A stretch of DNA of 64,000 bases from NCBI RefSeq assembly GCF_932526225.1, contig NC_064039.1:17230639-17294638 (forward strand), written 5' to 3'. Both the position numbers and the translations under genes were made by a program. Source of the stretch: Nematostella vectensis. Taxonomy: Eukaryota > Cnidaria > Anthozoa > Actiniaria > Edwardsiidae. The notes under the pieces were generated by a model that was not told the origin of the DNA, did no database searches, and worked only from the letters and a program-made list of their open reading frames with translations. Below are positions 19,944 through 31,600 of the stretch, piece after piece (positions within the stretch are counted from its first letter, which is position 1; each line of letters begins with the position of its first letter).

Positions 19944-21463
19944 TACGCCGCAGCCACCGCGAGTGCCGACAACCCCGCCTTGAGGGCGGTGTGGTCACTT
20001 TTTTCGCCCGGTCTGGGTGCGCTTGCCGTTCCGGCGGCAGTCATGCTATGCGCAGCGTGCGTACGTGGAGAGGGGGCAGGGGCCGCGCCCTCTGCGTGCA
20101 CTTTCGCAGGGGCGAAAGCCTTGCTTCGCCGCCGGGACGGCACGCGGTCGATCCCAGGGTCAGTCACGTGTTGCACCATAGGATGCCCACCGGCCATGTT
20201 ATGAGCACCAACTGGCTTTGTCTCGGTGTTGATCGCGTTTGCGCCGAGCGTCATGGAGTCTGTGGCTTTCTGCAGCTTATTGTTGTAGCCCACGACGCTT
20301 TGCTTGTTTATCACCAGATCGCTCGGCATCAGCCACACTCCTGGTGCGACCGCAAGACTCAGTCTCACCTTGGCCTCCTGCACGGCTAACATGGTACCTT
20401 TGCACGCTTTGAGCGATGTCGTTTTCTATGATTGCCTCTTCAAGCAGCTTCGTGAACTCCGCCTGCGCCTCCATGGCCGGCCCACCGGCCCCCGCGATAG
20501 AGGAACGGACGTTTACCTGCGCGCCAAGCACTGTGTAGACGAACGCCTCGACCGAGCGATCGAGTCTTGCTAGCCCTGCTTTTGTCAGCCCCTCACCTTT
20601 GGGAGGCGCAAACCAGCTATATTGCACGCCCCCGTGGTCGTCGTTGCGTATGTAACCCACCTCCTTCCCACTATTGTACGTCCCACCTTCGTCGCTAAAC
20701 AGATTGAGGTGGCTCGGGTACTCGTCCGCCGCCGTGTCGTAGCTACGGATCACGTGCACGTTGCTATACCCCTCCCCCGGGTAGAACACAAACACATCGC
20801 CTAGCCCGTGGTTCCGCCCGCCTTTCCATCGGAAGCCCGGCTTACGCGGCAAACCGAACTCTATACATAGACGCTCGAAAGCGGCCTTCTTGTAGGGGTT
20901 ACCCTTTTGCGTGAACGCAGGGGGGCGCCGAGCTCGTAGAGTATCCTCCGGGTGGTAAAGTAGACGTGAAACCTTAGAAATCCCCTGATGACAGAGGGGA
21001 GCGTGGCGAAAGCGGGGTCGACTAGGGACACCCCACATCCGGCGGTTGCGCACCAGACCGCAAAGTTGAGTTGCTGTGGCCAGTACCCATAGGTAGGCTC
21101 CGATAGCCACCGGCGAGACTCCGTGGCGGACTTGTGCGTGACTACTGTCTCTTTGAATATGTCTCGGACCCTAGTCGTGAATGATTTGTCCTCAGCCACG
21201 TGTATCTCTAGCTGCGTGAGTAGTGGGGTGATGTCTGAGGCCGTGCTCTCCACGGGGGTCGCGGGCACGGCGTAGAGCAGCTTTTGCGCGAGGGTCAAAG
21301 ACCTAGGGAAACCGGTCTTTGCGCGTTTGACTTGTTCGGCTATAGCGTGTTTGATATGTTCGGCTATAGAGGCTCCCGCCGCAACTGCCGCCTTCTTCGT
21401 CTCTTCCTCCTCCCTTCGGGGAATCGCCTCCTCGTTCAGCATCCGCCAGCCTTCCCAATCCAT
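19928..21463 (-). pseudogene. Large hypothetical Polinton virion protein with a C-terminal anchor
   Basis: Reads in three successive frames on the minus strand: 21463 to about 20930 (MDWEGWRMLNEEAI, YGYWPQQLNFAVWCATAGCG), about 20930 to 20390 (NHGLGDVFVFYPGEGYS, LFSDEGGTYN, SVEAFVYTVLGAQVNVRSS) and about 20390 to 19928 (VRLSLAVAPGVWLMP, VGYNNKLQ, ending in a hydrophobic ALKAGLSALAVAAAYYLF helix). The joined length would be about 510 codons. Frameshifts lie near 20930 and 20390. Its size and place beside the capsid genes fit a structural protein. The C-terminal helix suggests membrane anchoring. The two genes at 19008-19943 and here converge and overlap slightly at their ends. Confidence 0.6.
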
Positions 21464-21544
21464 GCTCAGCCCTATTAAACACGAAGGCGGGCTATGTTCA
21501 ACACTATGGTGGTCCTACATGCTGTGTTCACCGAAGGCGAACTG

Positions 21545-21546
21545 AC

Positions 21547-21627
<81 letters not shown>

Positions 21628-21780
21628 CTCGTTTATTTCAACCGTTTGCAGTTCTTTTACAACTGAATTACCGGTGGGGTCAGCTAACTACAAAATACAT
21701 TACACCATACATAATTCATAATAACATTAAATCCCCAGCATATTGCGCTGAGACGAATTTGGAAAAACGGTCCGTGCGAC
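21545..21780 (-). mobile_element. LINE/SINE 3' tail with (ATT)n microsatellite
   Basis: A run of about 80 bp of pure AAT repeats (21547-21626) is followed on the plus strand by non-coding DNA. Read on the minus strand, that DNA ends with AATAAACGAGC just before the ATT run, the usual look of a retroposon 3' end with a microsatellite tail. It separates the N terminus of the minor-capsid-like gene from its promoter. Family unknown. Confidence 0.5.
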
Positions 21781-21835
21781 CCGGAACCACACTATGTGCG
21801 CGCTTAGATAGCAGCCGATAAGGCGCCCACGCTTC

Positions 21836-22440
21836 GTGGCGCTCCGGCAGTGCTCGCTGTTTAACAGCTGGTATAATCTCGAGCGGGAGCATCAGATACC
21901 GACCATAGCCCCCCTCCCGCCCATCGCTACTCTGTCAGCCGGGCACCACACGGCCGAGTCCATCGTGGAAACGATCAACCGCGCTGAAAGCAAGATTCTG
22001 ACCGCGAAGCTGGATCCCCTCACCGGGAAGATCGCGCTCATGTCCAAAGGCGTTGCGTTCCTGAATGCCGAGCTTTGCGCACTATTTGGCCTAGAGGCTA
22101 AAGACGATCAGTTTGGGGGGCGGGGCGCCTCGCACTGCCCTTGGGGGGGCCCCCACTTAAGGTGACTTTGCCGAAAATAGAGGCCCTCTACATCTTCTGC
22201 GATATCGTAGACCGCACGCAATGCCCCGCCTTAGACGAGCCTTCAAACGTTATCGCTTGCCTAGAAACCCGCGGGAGGCCGCACGAGAAAGTCGTCTATG
22301 GGCCCGATATCCCCGTTTGTGTCGCAGCAGCTTCCTCTGAGTTTGTCTCGAGTATCCAAATATGGATCAGGGATGACCACGGTAGACTTTAAGGGCAAGC
22401 CTGTTCGCCTCGTATTAGAGCTAACCTAGGCCCGACACAA
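21836..22440 (+). pseudogene. Minor capsid (penton-like) protein of the Polinton, disrupted
   Basis: The frame at 21836-22165 contains SLFNSWYNLE, then STVE-like SIVETINRAESKILTAKLDP and ALFGLE. After a frameshift near 22150 the second frame has KIEALYIFCDIVD and VVYGPDIPVCV, and after another near 22385 a short VDFKGKPVRLVLEL segment. The sequence style and its end (DFKGKP.R..LEL) match the penton-type jelly-roll protein of Polintons. No ATG is present at the 5' end, and an in-frame stop lies about 33 bp upstream, so the start was probably lost to the retroposon insertion at 21545-21780. Confidence 0.6.
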
Positions 22441-22445
22441 CAAGC

Positions 22446-23194
22446 ATGGCAAACGGCGACGTTAGCAGCGTTGCCATATACCCCTTGCTTCCCAGCGTCT
22501 GCTCCCCCGAAGGGTACGCACATGACGCCTACCGCTCCGGCAAGCATCGGCGGCGACGTGCAAAGCTTCCGACTCCAGAAAATATGTGACACTCAGGCGG
22601 TCCTAGACAACGAGATAATGCATCATCGACAGGTGCAGAAGAAGTATAAGCGCGCCTTTGCCGTTACCCATGCTGTCTGTGGCATCCGGCATCGCTGCAG
22701 GGGCGCTTTCCAGCGCCGGGGTGGAAGTCTCTCTGAGTGGGATAGGGGTTCTGATCGGCGGTCCGCTGGCAGGGGTCGCTGGGCTGGTCGGTGTCGTGGG
22801 CGCGGGGGTAGTCTCTAGGGGTCTTACGAGCAAGGTAGCTAAACACGAAGACACGATGGTTTTAGCGGAGAGTAAGAAAAACTCGATCAGCGAGCTGGTC
22901 TCTAAGGCTCTGCAGGACGGGCATATCTCAGACGAAGCGTTTCGACTAATACTTCAGGAACAAGAGAGATACTACCCGCTCAAGGCCGCTATCAGAGCTC
23001 GACACGGCCTCGCACCGCGTGAGAAAAAAAGCAGGAAAGGGCCCTCCCTGGAGACACGCGAAAAGATGAAAAAGAGGCTGAGGGGAAATTCGCGAGGAGT
23101 TCGGGAACGAGGTGTTCGAGTAAAACTCAGGTTTAAACGCCACGCCAGCGGCTTTGAATTTACGGCCGAAAAACGGTTATTCCTCGCTCCGTAG
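22446..23194 (+). pseudogene. Polinton membrane protein with Gly/Ala-rich hydrophobic domain
   Basis: The ATG at 22446 (MANGDVSSVAIYPLLP) is followed by a frameshift near 22500 to a frame with LQKICDTQAVLDNEIMHHRQ and KKYKRAF, and another near 22680 to a long frame with GIAAGALSSAGVEVSLSG, a Gly/Val/Ala hydrophobic stretch of about 40 residues, then KHEDTMVLAESKKNSISELV and a Lys/Arg-rich tail. The layout of a soluble helix, a membrane-spanning glycine-rich domain and a basic tail is coherent across the frames. Probably a virion or membrane-remodelling component; no known family can be named. Confidence 0.55.
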
Positions 23195-23257
23195 GTTGGC
23201 GGCCCAATCCACGTCCCTCGTTTTCACAGCCCTCAGGTCCTAGCACAAGGCGCTGGC

Positions 23258-23432
23258 GTCCCCGACATGGATTAATGATCGCTAACCATCGCTAATTACT
23301 CGCCTACGCGGAGTTGTGCTTTGCGTAGATTTACCCATCTCTCTTGATGTGTAAATTTCGAGTCTGTTTTTACAGGCGCTGATTGGAAAAAGGTGCCAGT
23401 AGTCAGGCGACTAATTGGATTAGAAACCCTTT
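23258..23432. other. Probable right Polinton terminus and spacer
   Basis: 23258-23312 shows partial inverted similarity with 8791-8839, taken as the eroded terminal repeat. 23313-23432 is a short non-coding spacer before the outer inverted repeat. Confidence 0.4.
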
Positions 23433-23542
23433 TACAAATGGGTTTTACAGAGCAGTTGCCCAGGGCGTCCTTTCAGTGCTCTTTCTTTTTCGCGCGCTCC
23501 CTGTGTGCCCGATATCAGCGACGCCCTGGGTCCCCGAGGATG
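23433..23542. mobile_element. 110-bp terminal inverted repeat, right end
   Basis: Reverse complement of 8101-8210, ending ...GGTCCCCGAGGATG, directly followed by the second CCTTTATTT target copy at 23543-23551. Differences from the left end are scattered substitutions and small indels. Confidence 0.8.
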
Positions 23543-23925
23543 CCTTTATTTGGGGGGAGGAAGTATCGATCTCCTCATAGGAACAGATTTCCCAGAAGCC
23601 TTTGTTGATTTAGAAACAAGGCAAGGCCAAAGCAACAATAATGGTGGATGGAAGGATACAAGTAAGAATGCCTTGGAAGGATGGACCCCCTAAGCAAAGC
23701 AACTACGAAATAGCGTACAGACCCATGATATCTGCAGAAAAAACCTTCCAGAAAAAGGGATGCTTTGAAGTCATCGAAGGAGAAAAAAAAAAGCTTGTGG
23801 ATCAGAATTTTCATGAGATCCTCAGTAAAGAGATCGACCACAGAATACCAGAAAGGTACTTACCTTTACACTCAGTGTTCACACCCGAACTAACGACGAA
23901 AACAAGACTGGTTCAAATTATAATA
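23543..23925 (+). pseudogene. BEL/Pao retrotransposon remnant: RT leader
   Basis: After the target duplication the frame contains GGGSIDLLIGTDFPEA, the conserved segment between BEL protease and RT. Next come VRMPWKDGP (the LPWK-type motif) and RYLPLHSVFTPE-TTKTRLV, which matches the entry to the RT domain. The catalytic YVDD region and everything downstream are missing. A stop separates the first two segments. It continues the remnant at 6807-8091. Confidence 0.72.
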
Positions 23926-24720
23926 TATAGATTTAGGCACTGCCTAAAAGCGGAGCCAGCAATTAACAACTTTTTGTGTGACTGATAGGGGTAGTTCTAG
24001 AGGGGATCTTCGTGTCTCTAGTATCTCTAGTAGTTTTTTTTAATGAGATTTAAAATATGTCAAATTTTACTGCCATGTAATTATGAATTGTATTGGCCCC
24101 TCAAAATGGATCAAGCAAGCACTCATTCAATAATATTAAATATGCAGTATGAAAGTTAACAAAATACTAAAACTTGGTGTGAAAAAGGCTGTCAAAGTTC
24201 AAGGTGTCTTAGTTGACGAGAATGTTTTTTCAAGAGTCTAATGGTCAATTCTTATTTCCCTTTATAGAAATTCCACTATGTACATATTTATCAAAACACC
24301 ATTCTAACAAGCTTTGACCTTGTGAAGAATATATCATGGATTTAACAGCATTCCAAAGATTTAGATGCCATACTGTAGTTCAGGGGCGGATCTAGCTTTT
24401 GCCAAGGGGGGGATTTCGCCCAAAAATTTGTGTCATTATTTTACCTTCGTAAAGATTTTGGAATGAAAAGATACACTGAAAACAATAAAAAAAGAAAGCC
24501 CAAGGGGAGGTTTAAACCCCTAACCCCCCCTCTTCCCCCAAAGACCCGCTACTGTAGTTTTCATTTACCACAACTGATTATTCAGAAGAATGTGTTGAAA
24601 CGAAACTCCACAAATATACCTCCTGTCATGCATTACATATTTGTGCACCCTCCCATTGGCCTGTTGGTTTTAGAAACCCTGGATCCACCAATACTGGCTA
24701 CTCAAAAATGAATGCAATGA
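23926..24720. repeat. Long direct repeat, complete copy
   Basis: The first part (23926-24290) matches 6521-6806. The second part (24262-24720, minus the MITE at 24381-24550) matches 25583-25925, with shared words such as CAGCATTCCAAAGAT, ACATACCTCC and CATGCATTA. Only this copy spans both halves. Confidence 0.7.
24381..24550. mobile_element. 170-bp MITE with a perfect 9-bp target duplication
   Basis: The element starts CAGGGGCGGATCTAG and ends GACCCGCT, and is flanked on both sides by ACTGTAGTT (24372-24380 and 24551-24559). The paralogous segment at 25583-25925 lacks the insertion. Terminal repeats are weak. The CAGGGGCGGATC start is typical of hAT-like non-autonomous elements (8-bp duplication if the first A is chance). 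Confidence 0.78.
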
Positions 24721-25103
24721 GGCAAATCCTAAATTATTACTGAAAGTGCTTAATTCAAATTTCTAATTTCAAACCAAACCATGTTCATTGACCTATGTTA
24801 GGGTTAGAGAGAAATAAGTATAACAAAAAGGCAATAAGGAGAAGAAAAAGGAAGAAATGAATGACTCTATTTGACAAAATGTGACTGTACTTTAAAAAAT
24901 ATATAACGATAATGCAATAATAGCTTAAATGAGCACATTCCTAACATTTTCCCCTTTCTCTTTACCTACAGGTTTGATATAAAACTGTTTTCTTTACAGA
25001 TTTATTATTGAAAAAGCACAAGTTTGATGTTGTCTTTATATAATTAAGTACCTTGCTCCCACGGGGAGGTGGGGGGGGGGACTTTGGGAAACAGAAGTTT
25101 GAG

Positions 25104-25534
25104 AGACGGGGGTGCTCGACAGCATAACTAATTTTAACCCTAAGGGATAGCACTAAGGGCATTGTCAACAACAATTCTTACCTCTAAGAAATAGCACATT
25201 GGGTGTGGTCAGAGGAATTTTTAACCCTGAGAGATAGCATTAAAAAAAACAATGCTGGTTTTAATTTGCTGACGGATCCTATATTGTTATGTTACCGACA
25301 ATAAAGTCGAAAGTATTAACTGATCAGTTGACTTGTGGTTTAATACATTTCAAGCGATTGGGCCACCACTTAGCATGAGACACCCTAAAAGATAGCAGAA
25401 TCGGAAAAATACTCCTCCCCGGGCGTGAAAACCCCTAGAAGATAGCAGAATCGGAAAAATCCTAAAACACACCCTAAGAGATAGAAGTTGGTGAGAATAT
25501 TATACCATAAAAGATAGGTCGAGCACCCCCGTCT
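25104..25534. mobile_element. Possible TIR element with internal short repeats
   Basis: A perfect 17-bp inverted pair, AGACGGGGGTGCTCGAC (25104-25120) and its complement (25518-25534), encloses six or seven imperfect copies of CCCTAAGAGATAGCA. No target duplication is clear. This may be a small non-autonomous transposon or a satellite-like array. Confidence 0.5.
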
Positions 25535-25582
25535 ATCCTTCTGGAGAGTTCCTTGCTCTACCTTGCTCTAATAAAAAACCCT

Positions 25583-25925
25583 TCCCTTGATAGAAGTTTC
25601 ATTAATGTACACTTGTATCAAAGCTACATTTTGACCAGCTTTGCCCTTGCAAAGAAACAAATGATGGATGCAACAGCATTCCAAAGATAGAATGATACAG
25701 TTAGATACACTTCAGGTGCCATATGGAAGATTAATATATCACTTATTACTGGTGATACTCCATCACCAAGGAAATTAAAATTCACAAACATACCTCCAGT
25801 CATGCATTAGACATTGGTGCACCCACCCTGTAGGATGGAGGCCTGCTGTTTTTATATAGAAACCATGGATCCACATATGCTAATGCTACTCCAAAATTAA
25901 ATGCAAGGAGGAGAATCAATTGAGA
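25583..25925. repeat. Partial third copy of the long repeat
   Basis: Diverged copy of 24262-24720, beginning about where the left copy (6521-6806) stops. It lacks the MITE present in the middle copy. Confidence 0.65.
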
Positions 25926-27781
25926 GATTGAGAGAGATTTCACATTTACTGCTGTATCAAAGTAAGAAATCCCCTACTTTATTATCTTTAAGACATTTGC
26001 CTATTGTCATGCCTCCCAGCCTTCAGCATAAATCATGGCCCTCCGGTAGTCCTTGGTTGGTTTTACCTAAATCAAAGTGAAAACAATTACAAGTATTTTT
26101 TTTCTTTCAAAACAACATTTTCATCATGCCAGTTATAACCTTATTTTCTTTTCACAACTATTTGAATAATAAATAAATAAACAAAATAGATATTATTTAA
26201 GATGCAGACAATATAAGCTAATAAAAAAGAATATAGGTAATAGGGGTTGCATTTTGTGTTTTTATTTTCGATGAGAACGTTCTCTTGTAACTGTAAAGTT
26301 AATATATAGTAAGTATATATAGTATATATAAGTTATTTGTAGTTATGATAATGTTAAAAAAGTTGCTGTATCTTCGAGAAGCCTAAATACACAGAATATA
26401 AATCCAGGAAAGGTCTTCTTTAGCAATAAATGACAGGATGATATTTGTCAGCCTTTATTAAATATCTCAACGCATTCAGTATAGAGAGAACGAAGAATAT
26501 CAAAGGATGTTGTTATGCTCAAATTGTTTGATTTAGACCACGAATTCTCAAAGCAAACTCTATAAACAAATGTATAAATCGAACAAGCTAAGTGACATTG
26601 AAACAGTAACTAGACTACTACGTATTTCTGACGTTAAATTCTTACTTACCGTGAGGAATATATGCCTGAATTTATAGAACGTGTAAGTATTTACGAATTT
26701 AAAATTTTCATGGCGATTGCCAGTGGAATGAAAACCACTTAAGTGCACTCCAAAATCATAAGCCGATCGGAATTCAAGTAGATGGTATTTAAGCCAATCA
26801 AAACAGGGATAGATGACTTTGATATGACATCTTGACGTCAAACTGGTACGGTGTTTTAGCTTGAGCGATTGGTTTTGGAAAAAAAAACACGAATAAACGG
26901 GCATTATAAAAGCACAACAATAAAAGAAAAATAACTGTGATATTCTCAATACAAACCGTCGTTCAAAACTCACCTTGGCAGTGTTTTTCGTCGCTTTCTG
27001 TTTGTCGCTTGTGTGGTTGTGTTCGCTTTTTGTTGTAAATTGTGAACTTGTCGACTTTCTGCTAGCAAGAAACTCGTCGACACAAGTGAATTATTTTTAT
27101 AGCTGAAAACATACATAAATCCAAGGCCCTTTCTTCTCAGGATCTCCTTATAGATCTCCATAGATATAGACGTGAGGGAATGTTATTAGAATGGTAGTGT
27201 AGAGCCTCTAAGTAGTCCTCTTTTTGCTGCTGCAACGGACTGGATTCACGAACACTCGGGTAGATTTTACTATCGGCTCGTACTTAAGACAAAACGGTTC
27301 CTCAAAGATTTTAGCCCATTTGAATCCGCATATTTTCTCATTAAATACTATTTTCAATCTGCCTATTTTGCTGTGAACATACGAACTTTGATGCCGGTAA
27401 AGAAACAAAAATACGCAAAAACGTAAGACCGAGGGGGCCTGGGAGTTGCACGATTGACTGGATGGATGGATTGTGACACCACAGGATACCCGCGTGATGA
27501 CCACAAAACCAAGTCGCATAGCTATACCATATTTCTATACCTATGGGAGAGGCGGGCCATTTGACTTTTGCGGGACGGGGGAGGTGGTGAATTCAAGTCA
27601 GCAGGTTTTTTTTTCTTTCATGATCAAATGGCGGTAATTCTTCTAGACATACTTTTTTTATCATAATCAATAGTGCAGGGATTTTTTCAATCAGTTGTTT
27701 GCCCCCCCCCCCCCCCCCCAATCCAAAGTCGAATGGTCCGCCCCTTAGGACGCCTGTGAAGGAATATACATTTTCCGCCGC
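25926..27781. other. AT-rich intergenic DNA
   Basis: No gene can be supported. A C-run lies at about 27703-27719, and a possible short minus-strand terminal exon at 26007-26066 is discussed among the rejected items. The remainder holds simple AT-rich sequence. Confidence 0.4.
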
Positions 27782-28493
27782 TTAATTTCTAGGTAAAAGT
27801 AAACCAAATAATCTCTGGGCAAGTTGTCGTTTTTGCTTAAAGCCCCGTAATTTCTTGGTACTAATAAACCAAATATCGGGGCGAATTGTCGTTTTTGCTT
27901 TACGCCCAGTAATTTATCGGTATTATAATTACTTACTACTAGTAAACCAAATCTCGGGGCGAGTTGTCGTTTTTGCTTTAGGCCCCGTAATTTATCGGTA
28001 TTATTACTTTCTACTAGTAAACCAAATCTCGGGGCGAGTTGTCGTTTTTGCTTTACGCCTCGAAATTTATTGGTATAATTACTTAGTACTAGTAAACCAA
28101 ATCTCGGGGCGAGTTGTCGTTTTTGCTTTACGCCCTCTAATTTATCGGTATTATAATTAATTAGTACTAGTAAATCAATCTCGGGGCGAGTTGTCGTTTT
28201 TGCTTTAGGCCCCGTAATTTATCGGTATTATTACTTTCTACTAGTAAACCAAATCTCGGGGCGAGTTGTTGTTTTTGCTTTACGCCTCGAAATTTATTGG
28301 TATAATTACTTAGTACTAGTAAACCAAATCTCGGGGCGAGTTGTCGTTTTTGCTTTACGCCCTCTAATTTATCGGTATTATAATTACTTAGTACTAGTAA
28401 ATCAATCTCGGGGCGAGTTGTCGTTTTTGCTTTAGGCCCCGTAATTTATCGGTATTATTACTTAGTACTAGTAAACCAAATCTCGGGGCGTAA
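27782..28493. repeat. 75-79-bp minisatellite just upstream of SMYD5
   Basis: About nine copies of a unit containing AAATCTCGGGGCGAGTTGTC, TTTTTGCTTTA and ACTAGTAAACC. Two larger blocks (28020-28190 and 28260-28430) repeat almost identically, a sign of higher-order duplication. It ends about 125 bp before the SMYD5 start codon and so lies in or next to the promoter. Confidence 0.92.
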
Positions 28494-28619
28494 TTTTTGA
28501 AAATTACCCAGAAGGCCCTGGATACGAGGTTGGCCTGGCTGGCCCAGGCCCAATGTGCTATCGTTGCGCGTGCTCCGGTTACCACAGGCAATCCATACAA
28601 AGTAAGTTACTCAAACAAG

Positions 28620-31600
28620 ATGGCGGTCTTCAATCAGACTATGGACGTGACTCAATCAGGGTTCATCGTAAAGGAAACAGACAGCGAAAGAGGGCGTGCA
28701 TTATTCGCATCGAGAGATTTTAAGGAGGGTGACACCATATTTGAAGAAGACCCGCTTGTCTGTAGTCAGTTTTTGTGGAATGCTGCGTATTCGTACACCG
28801 CTTGTGATCATTGCATGCGGTCCTTGGAGACTGCTCAAGATATGGCGAGGCGGCTTAGCAGCAACCCAACACTAGAACTTCCCTACAGTGCAGAGTGTTG
28901 TGCAGTTACAAAAGCTGGCGAACCAATCAGTTATTGCCCTCAATGTAACGTAAGACGATCTTACTTTCTACCATTTTATTTCAAATTTCATTTGAGCAAA
29001 CTCCCCCTGTTTTTGCTGCCCTAAAAAGAAATGTTATCACTACCCTATCATAAATATCCTGTGCTATAAAATATGCCTATAGAAAAAGCCTTTTTAACAT
29101 GTATAGGTAGCTTACTGCAGTGAGAATTGCCGTATCAAAGCTCTTGATCAGTACCACCGCATACTTTGCCTTGGCACCTCCACTCCAGATCCTAACCACC
29201 CATTAGTCAAGCTGCAAGAAACATGGAAGTATGTTTGCTATATATGTAGTCTGCATAAACGAAGGAGCAAAGTCAGGATTACCAATAATAAGGAACCAGG
29301 GTTTGCTCCTGGGTCCTGGGTTCAGAGGCAGGGCTAGTTTCGGATTTTTCCAGGTGTAAAAGCCTACCTCTCTATGCTGGGAACTGTGAAACCTATGTTT
29401 TATATAGAAACAAAATTAACATTATATAAACAAAGCTTGTTGATTTCTGATAAATTCCCTTAGGAGGAAATAGCTCAGTGCCTTCCAAACTCCCAGATGA
29501 CCAAGCAGCTAGAACATACTGTAACAATACTATCAAAGTATTTTTTATCTTCTTTTATACTTCTTTACAGAAACATACATTATCCACCTGAAACAGCAAA
29601 TATAATGCTTATTGCTAGAATAATGGCTACCATTCTTCAGGTACTGTATTTTTTCTTTCACTTTTCTACTTAGGCCTAGTTTAAACACCATACTTTCCAT
29701 GAGCCGTATTCAATGCAAATTAATGCAAATAAGCCAGATGCATTGTTTTGTCTTTATTTGCAGGCATTTGCATTGAATACGGCTCATGGAAAGTACGATG
29801 TTTGTGCAGGGCCGTAGTGAATTAATTTTTTAGCTTCTGATTCTATACTTTGATTCTGTTCTCAAGGCAACTAACAGTGATGTTAAAAAAGGGTCATTCA
29901 GTCATTTTTGTTCGAACGTTGTCAATAAAGAGCAGCAAATTGCACACAAGCTTTTAGGCCTACATTTCCAGGTAAGATAGTGCAAGGCTTACTACACCAT
30001 GTAAGATAATGCTAGGCTTACTACACCGTGTAAGATAATGTTAGGCTTACTACACCATGTAAGAAAATGCCTAGTTTACTACACCATGTAAGATAATTCC
30101 AGGCTTACTTTACCATGTAAGATAATGCTAGGCTTACTACACCATGTAAGATAATGCTAGGCTTACTTCACCATGTAAGATAATGCTAGGCTTACGTCAC
30201 CATGTAAGATAATGCTAGGCTTACTACACCATGTAAGATAATGCTAGGCTTACTACACCATGTAAGATAATGCTAGGCTTACTACACCTTTTAAGATAAT
30301 TCTAGGCTTACTACACCATGTAAGATAATGCTAGGCTTACTACACCATGTAAGAAAATGCCTCGTTTACTACACCATGTAAGATAATTCCAGGCTTACTT
30401 TACCATGTAAGATAATGCTAGGCTTACTACACCATGTAAGATAATGCTAGGCTTACTTCACCATGTAAGATAATGCTAGGCTTACTTCACCATGTAAGAT
30501 AATGCTAGGCTTACTACACCATGTAAGGTAATGCTAGGCTTACTACACCATGTAAGAAATGCTAGGCTTACTACACCATGTAAGATAATGCTAGGCTTAC
30601 TACACCATGTAAGATAATGCTAGGCTTACTACACCATGTAAGATAATGCTAGGCTTACTTCACCATGTAAGATAATTCCAGGCTTACTTTACCATGTAAG
30701 ATAATGCTAGGCTTACTTCACCATGTAAGATAATGCTAGGCTTACTTCACCATGTAAGATAATGCTAGGCTTACTTCACCATGTAAGATAATGCTAGGCT
30801 TACTACACCATGTAAGATAATGCTAGGCTTACTACACCATGCCAGATAATGCTAGGCTTACTACACCATGTAAGATAATTCTAGGCTTACTACACCATGT
30901 AAGATAATGCTAGGCTTACTACACCATGTAAGATAATGCTAGGCTTACTACACCATGTAAGATAATGCTAGGCTTATTCACCATGCAAGATAATGCTAGG
31001 CTTACTTCACCATGTAAGATAATGCTAGGCTTACTACACCATGTAAGATAATGCTAGGCTTACTACACCATGTAAGATAATGCTAGGCTTACTACACCAA
31101 GTAAGATAAACTAGGCTTACTACATCGTGTAAGATAATGCTAGGCTTACTACACCATGTAAGATAATGCTAGGCTTACTACACCATGTAAGATAATGCTA
31201 GGCTTATTCACCATGTAAGATAATGCTAGGCTTACTACACCATGTAAGATAGTGCTAGGCTTACTACACCGTGTAAGATAATGCTAGGCTTACTACACCG
31301 TGTAAGATAATGCTAGTCTTACTACACCGTGTAAGATAATGCTAGGCTTACTACACCATGTAAGATAATGCTAGGCTTACTACACCGTGTAAGATAATGC
31401 TAGGCTTACTACACCATGTAATATAATGCTAGGCTTACTACACCATGTAAGATAATTCTAGGCTTACTACACCATGTAAGATAATGCTAGGCTTACTACA
31501 CCATGTAAGATAATGCTAGGCTTACTACACCATGTAAGATAATGCTAGGCTTATTCACCATGCAAGATAATGCTAGGCTTACTTCACCATGTAAGATAAT

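Larger units (their letters stand above)
8791..23312. mobile_element. Degenerate Polinton/Maverick-like element
   Basis: A GC-rich, gene-dense block of about 14.5 kb, clearly different in base composition from its AT-rich surroundings. It contains the Polinton hallmark set: retroviral-type integrase (14831-13892, minus), A32-like packaging ATPase (17606-16971, minus), double-jelly-roll major capsid protein (18884-17623, minus) and a minor-capsid-like gene (21836-22440, plus), with a polymerase-helicase gene and several small virion or membrane proteins. No adenain-type protease was recognised. Almost every gene has stops or frameshifts, so this is an old integrated copy. The ends are approximate because the inner inverted repeats are weak. 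Confidence 0.88.

Noticed and set aside
26007-26066. Minus-strand 20-codon terminal exon (KPTKDYRRAMIYAEGWEA then stop) after an acceptor
   Set aside because: It looks protein-like and could pair in phase with a donor at about 26973, but no ATG exists in that upstream frame and no family is recognised.
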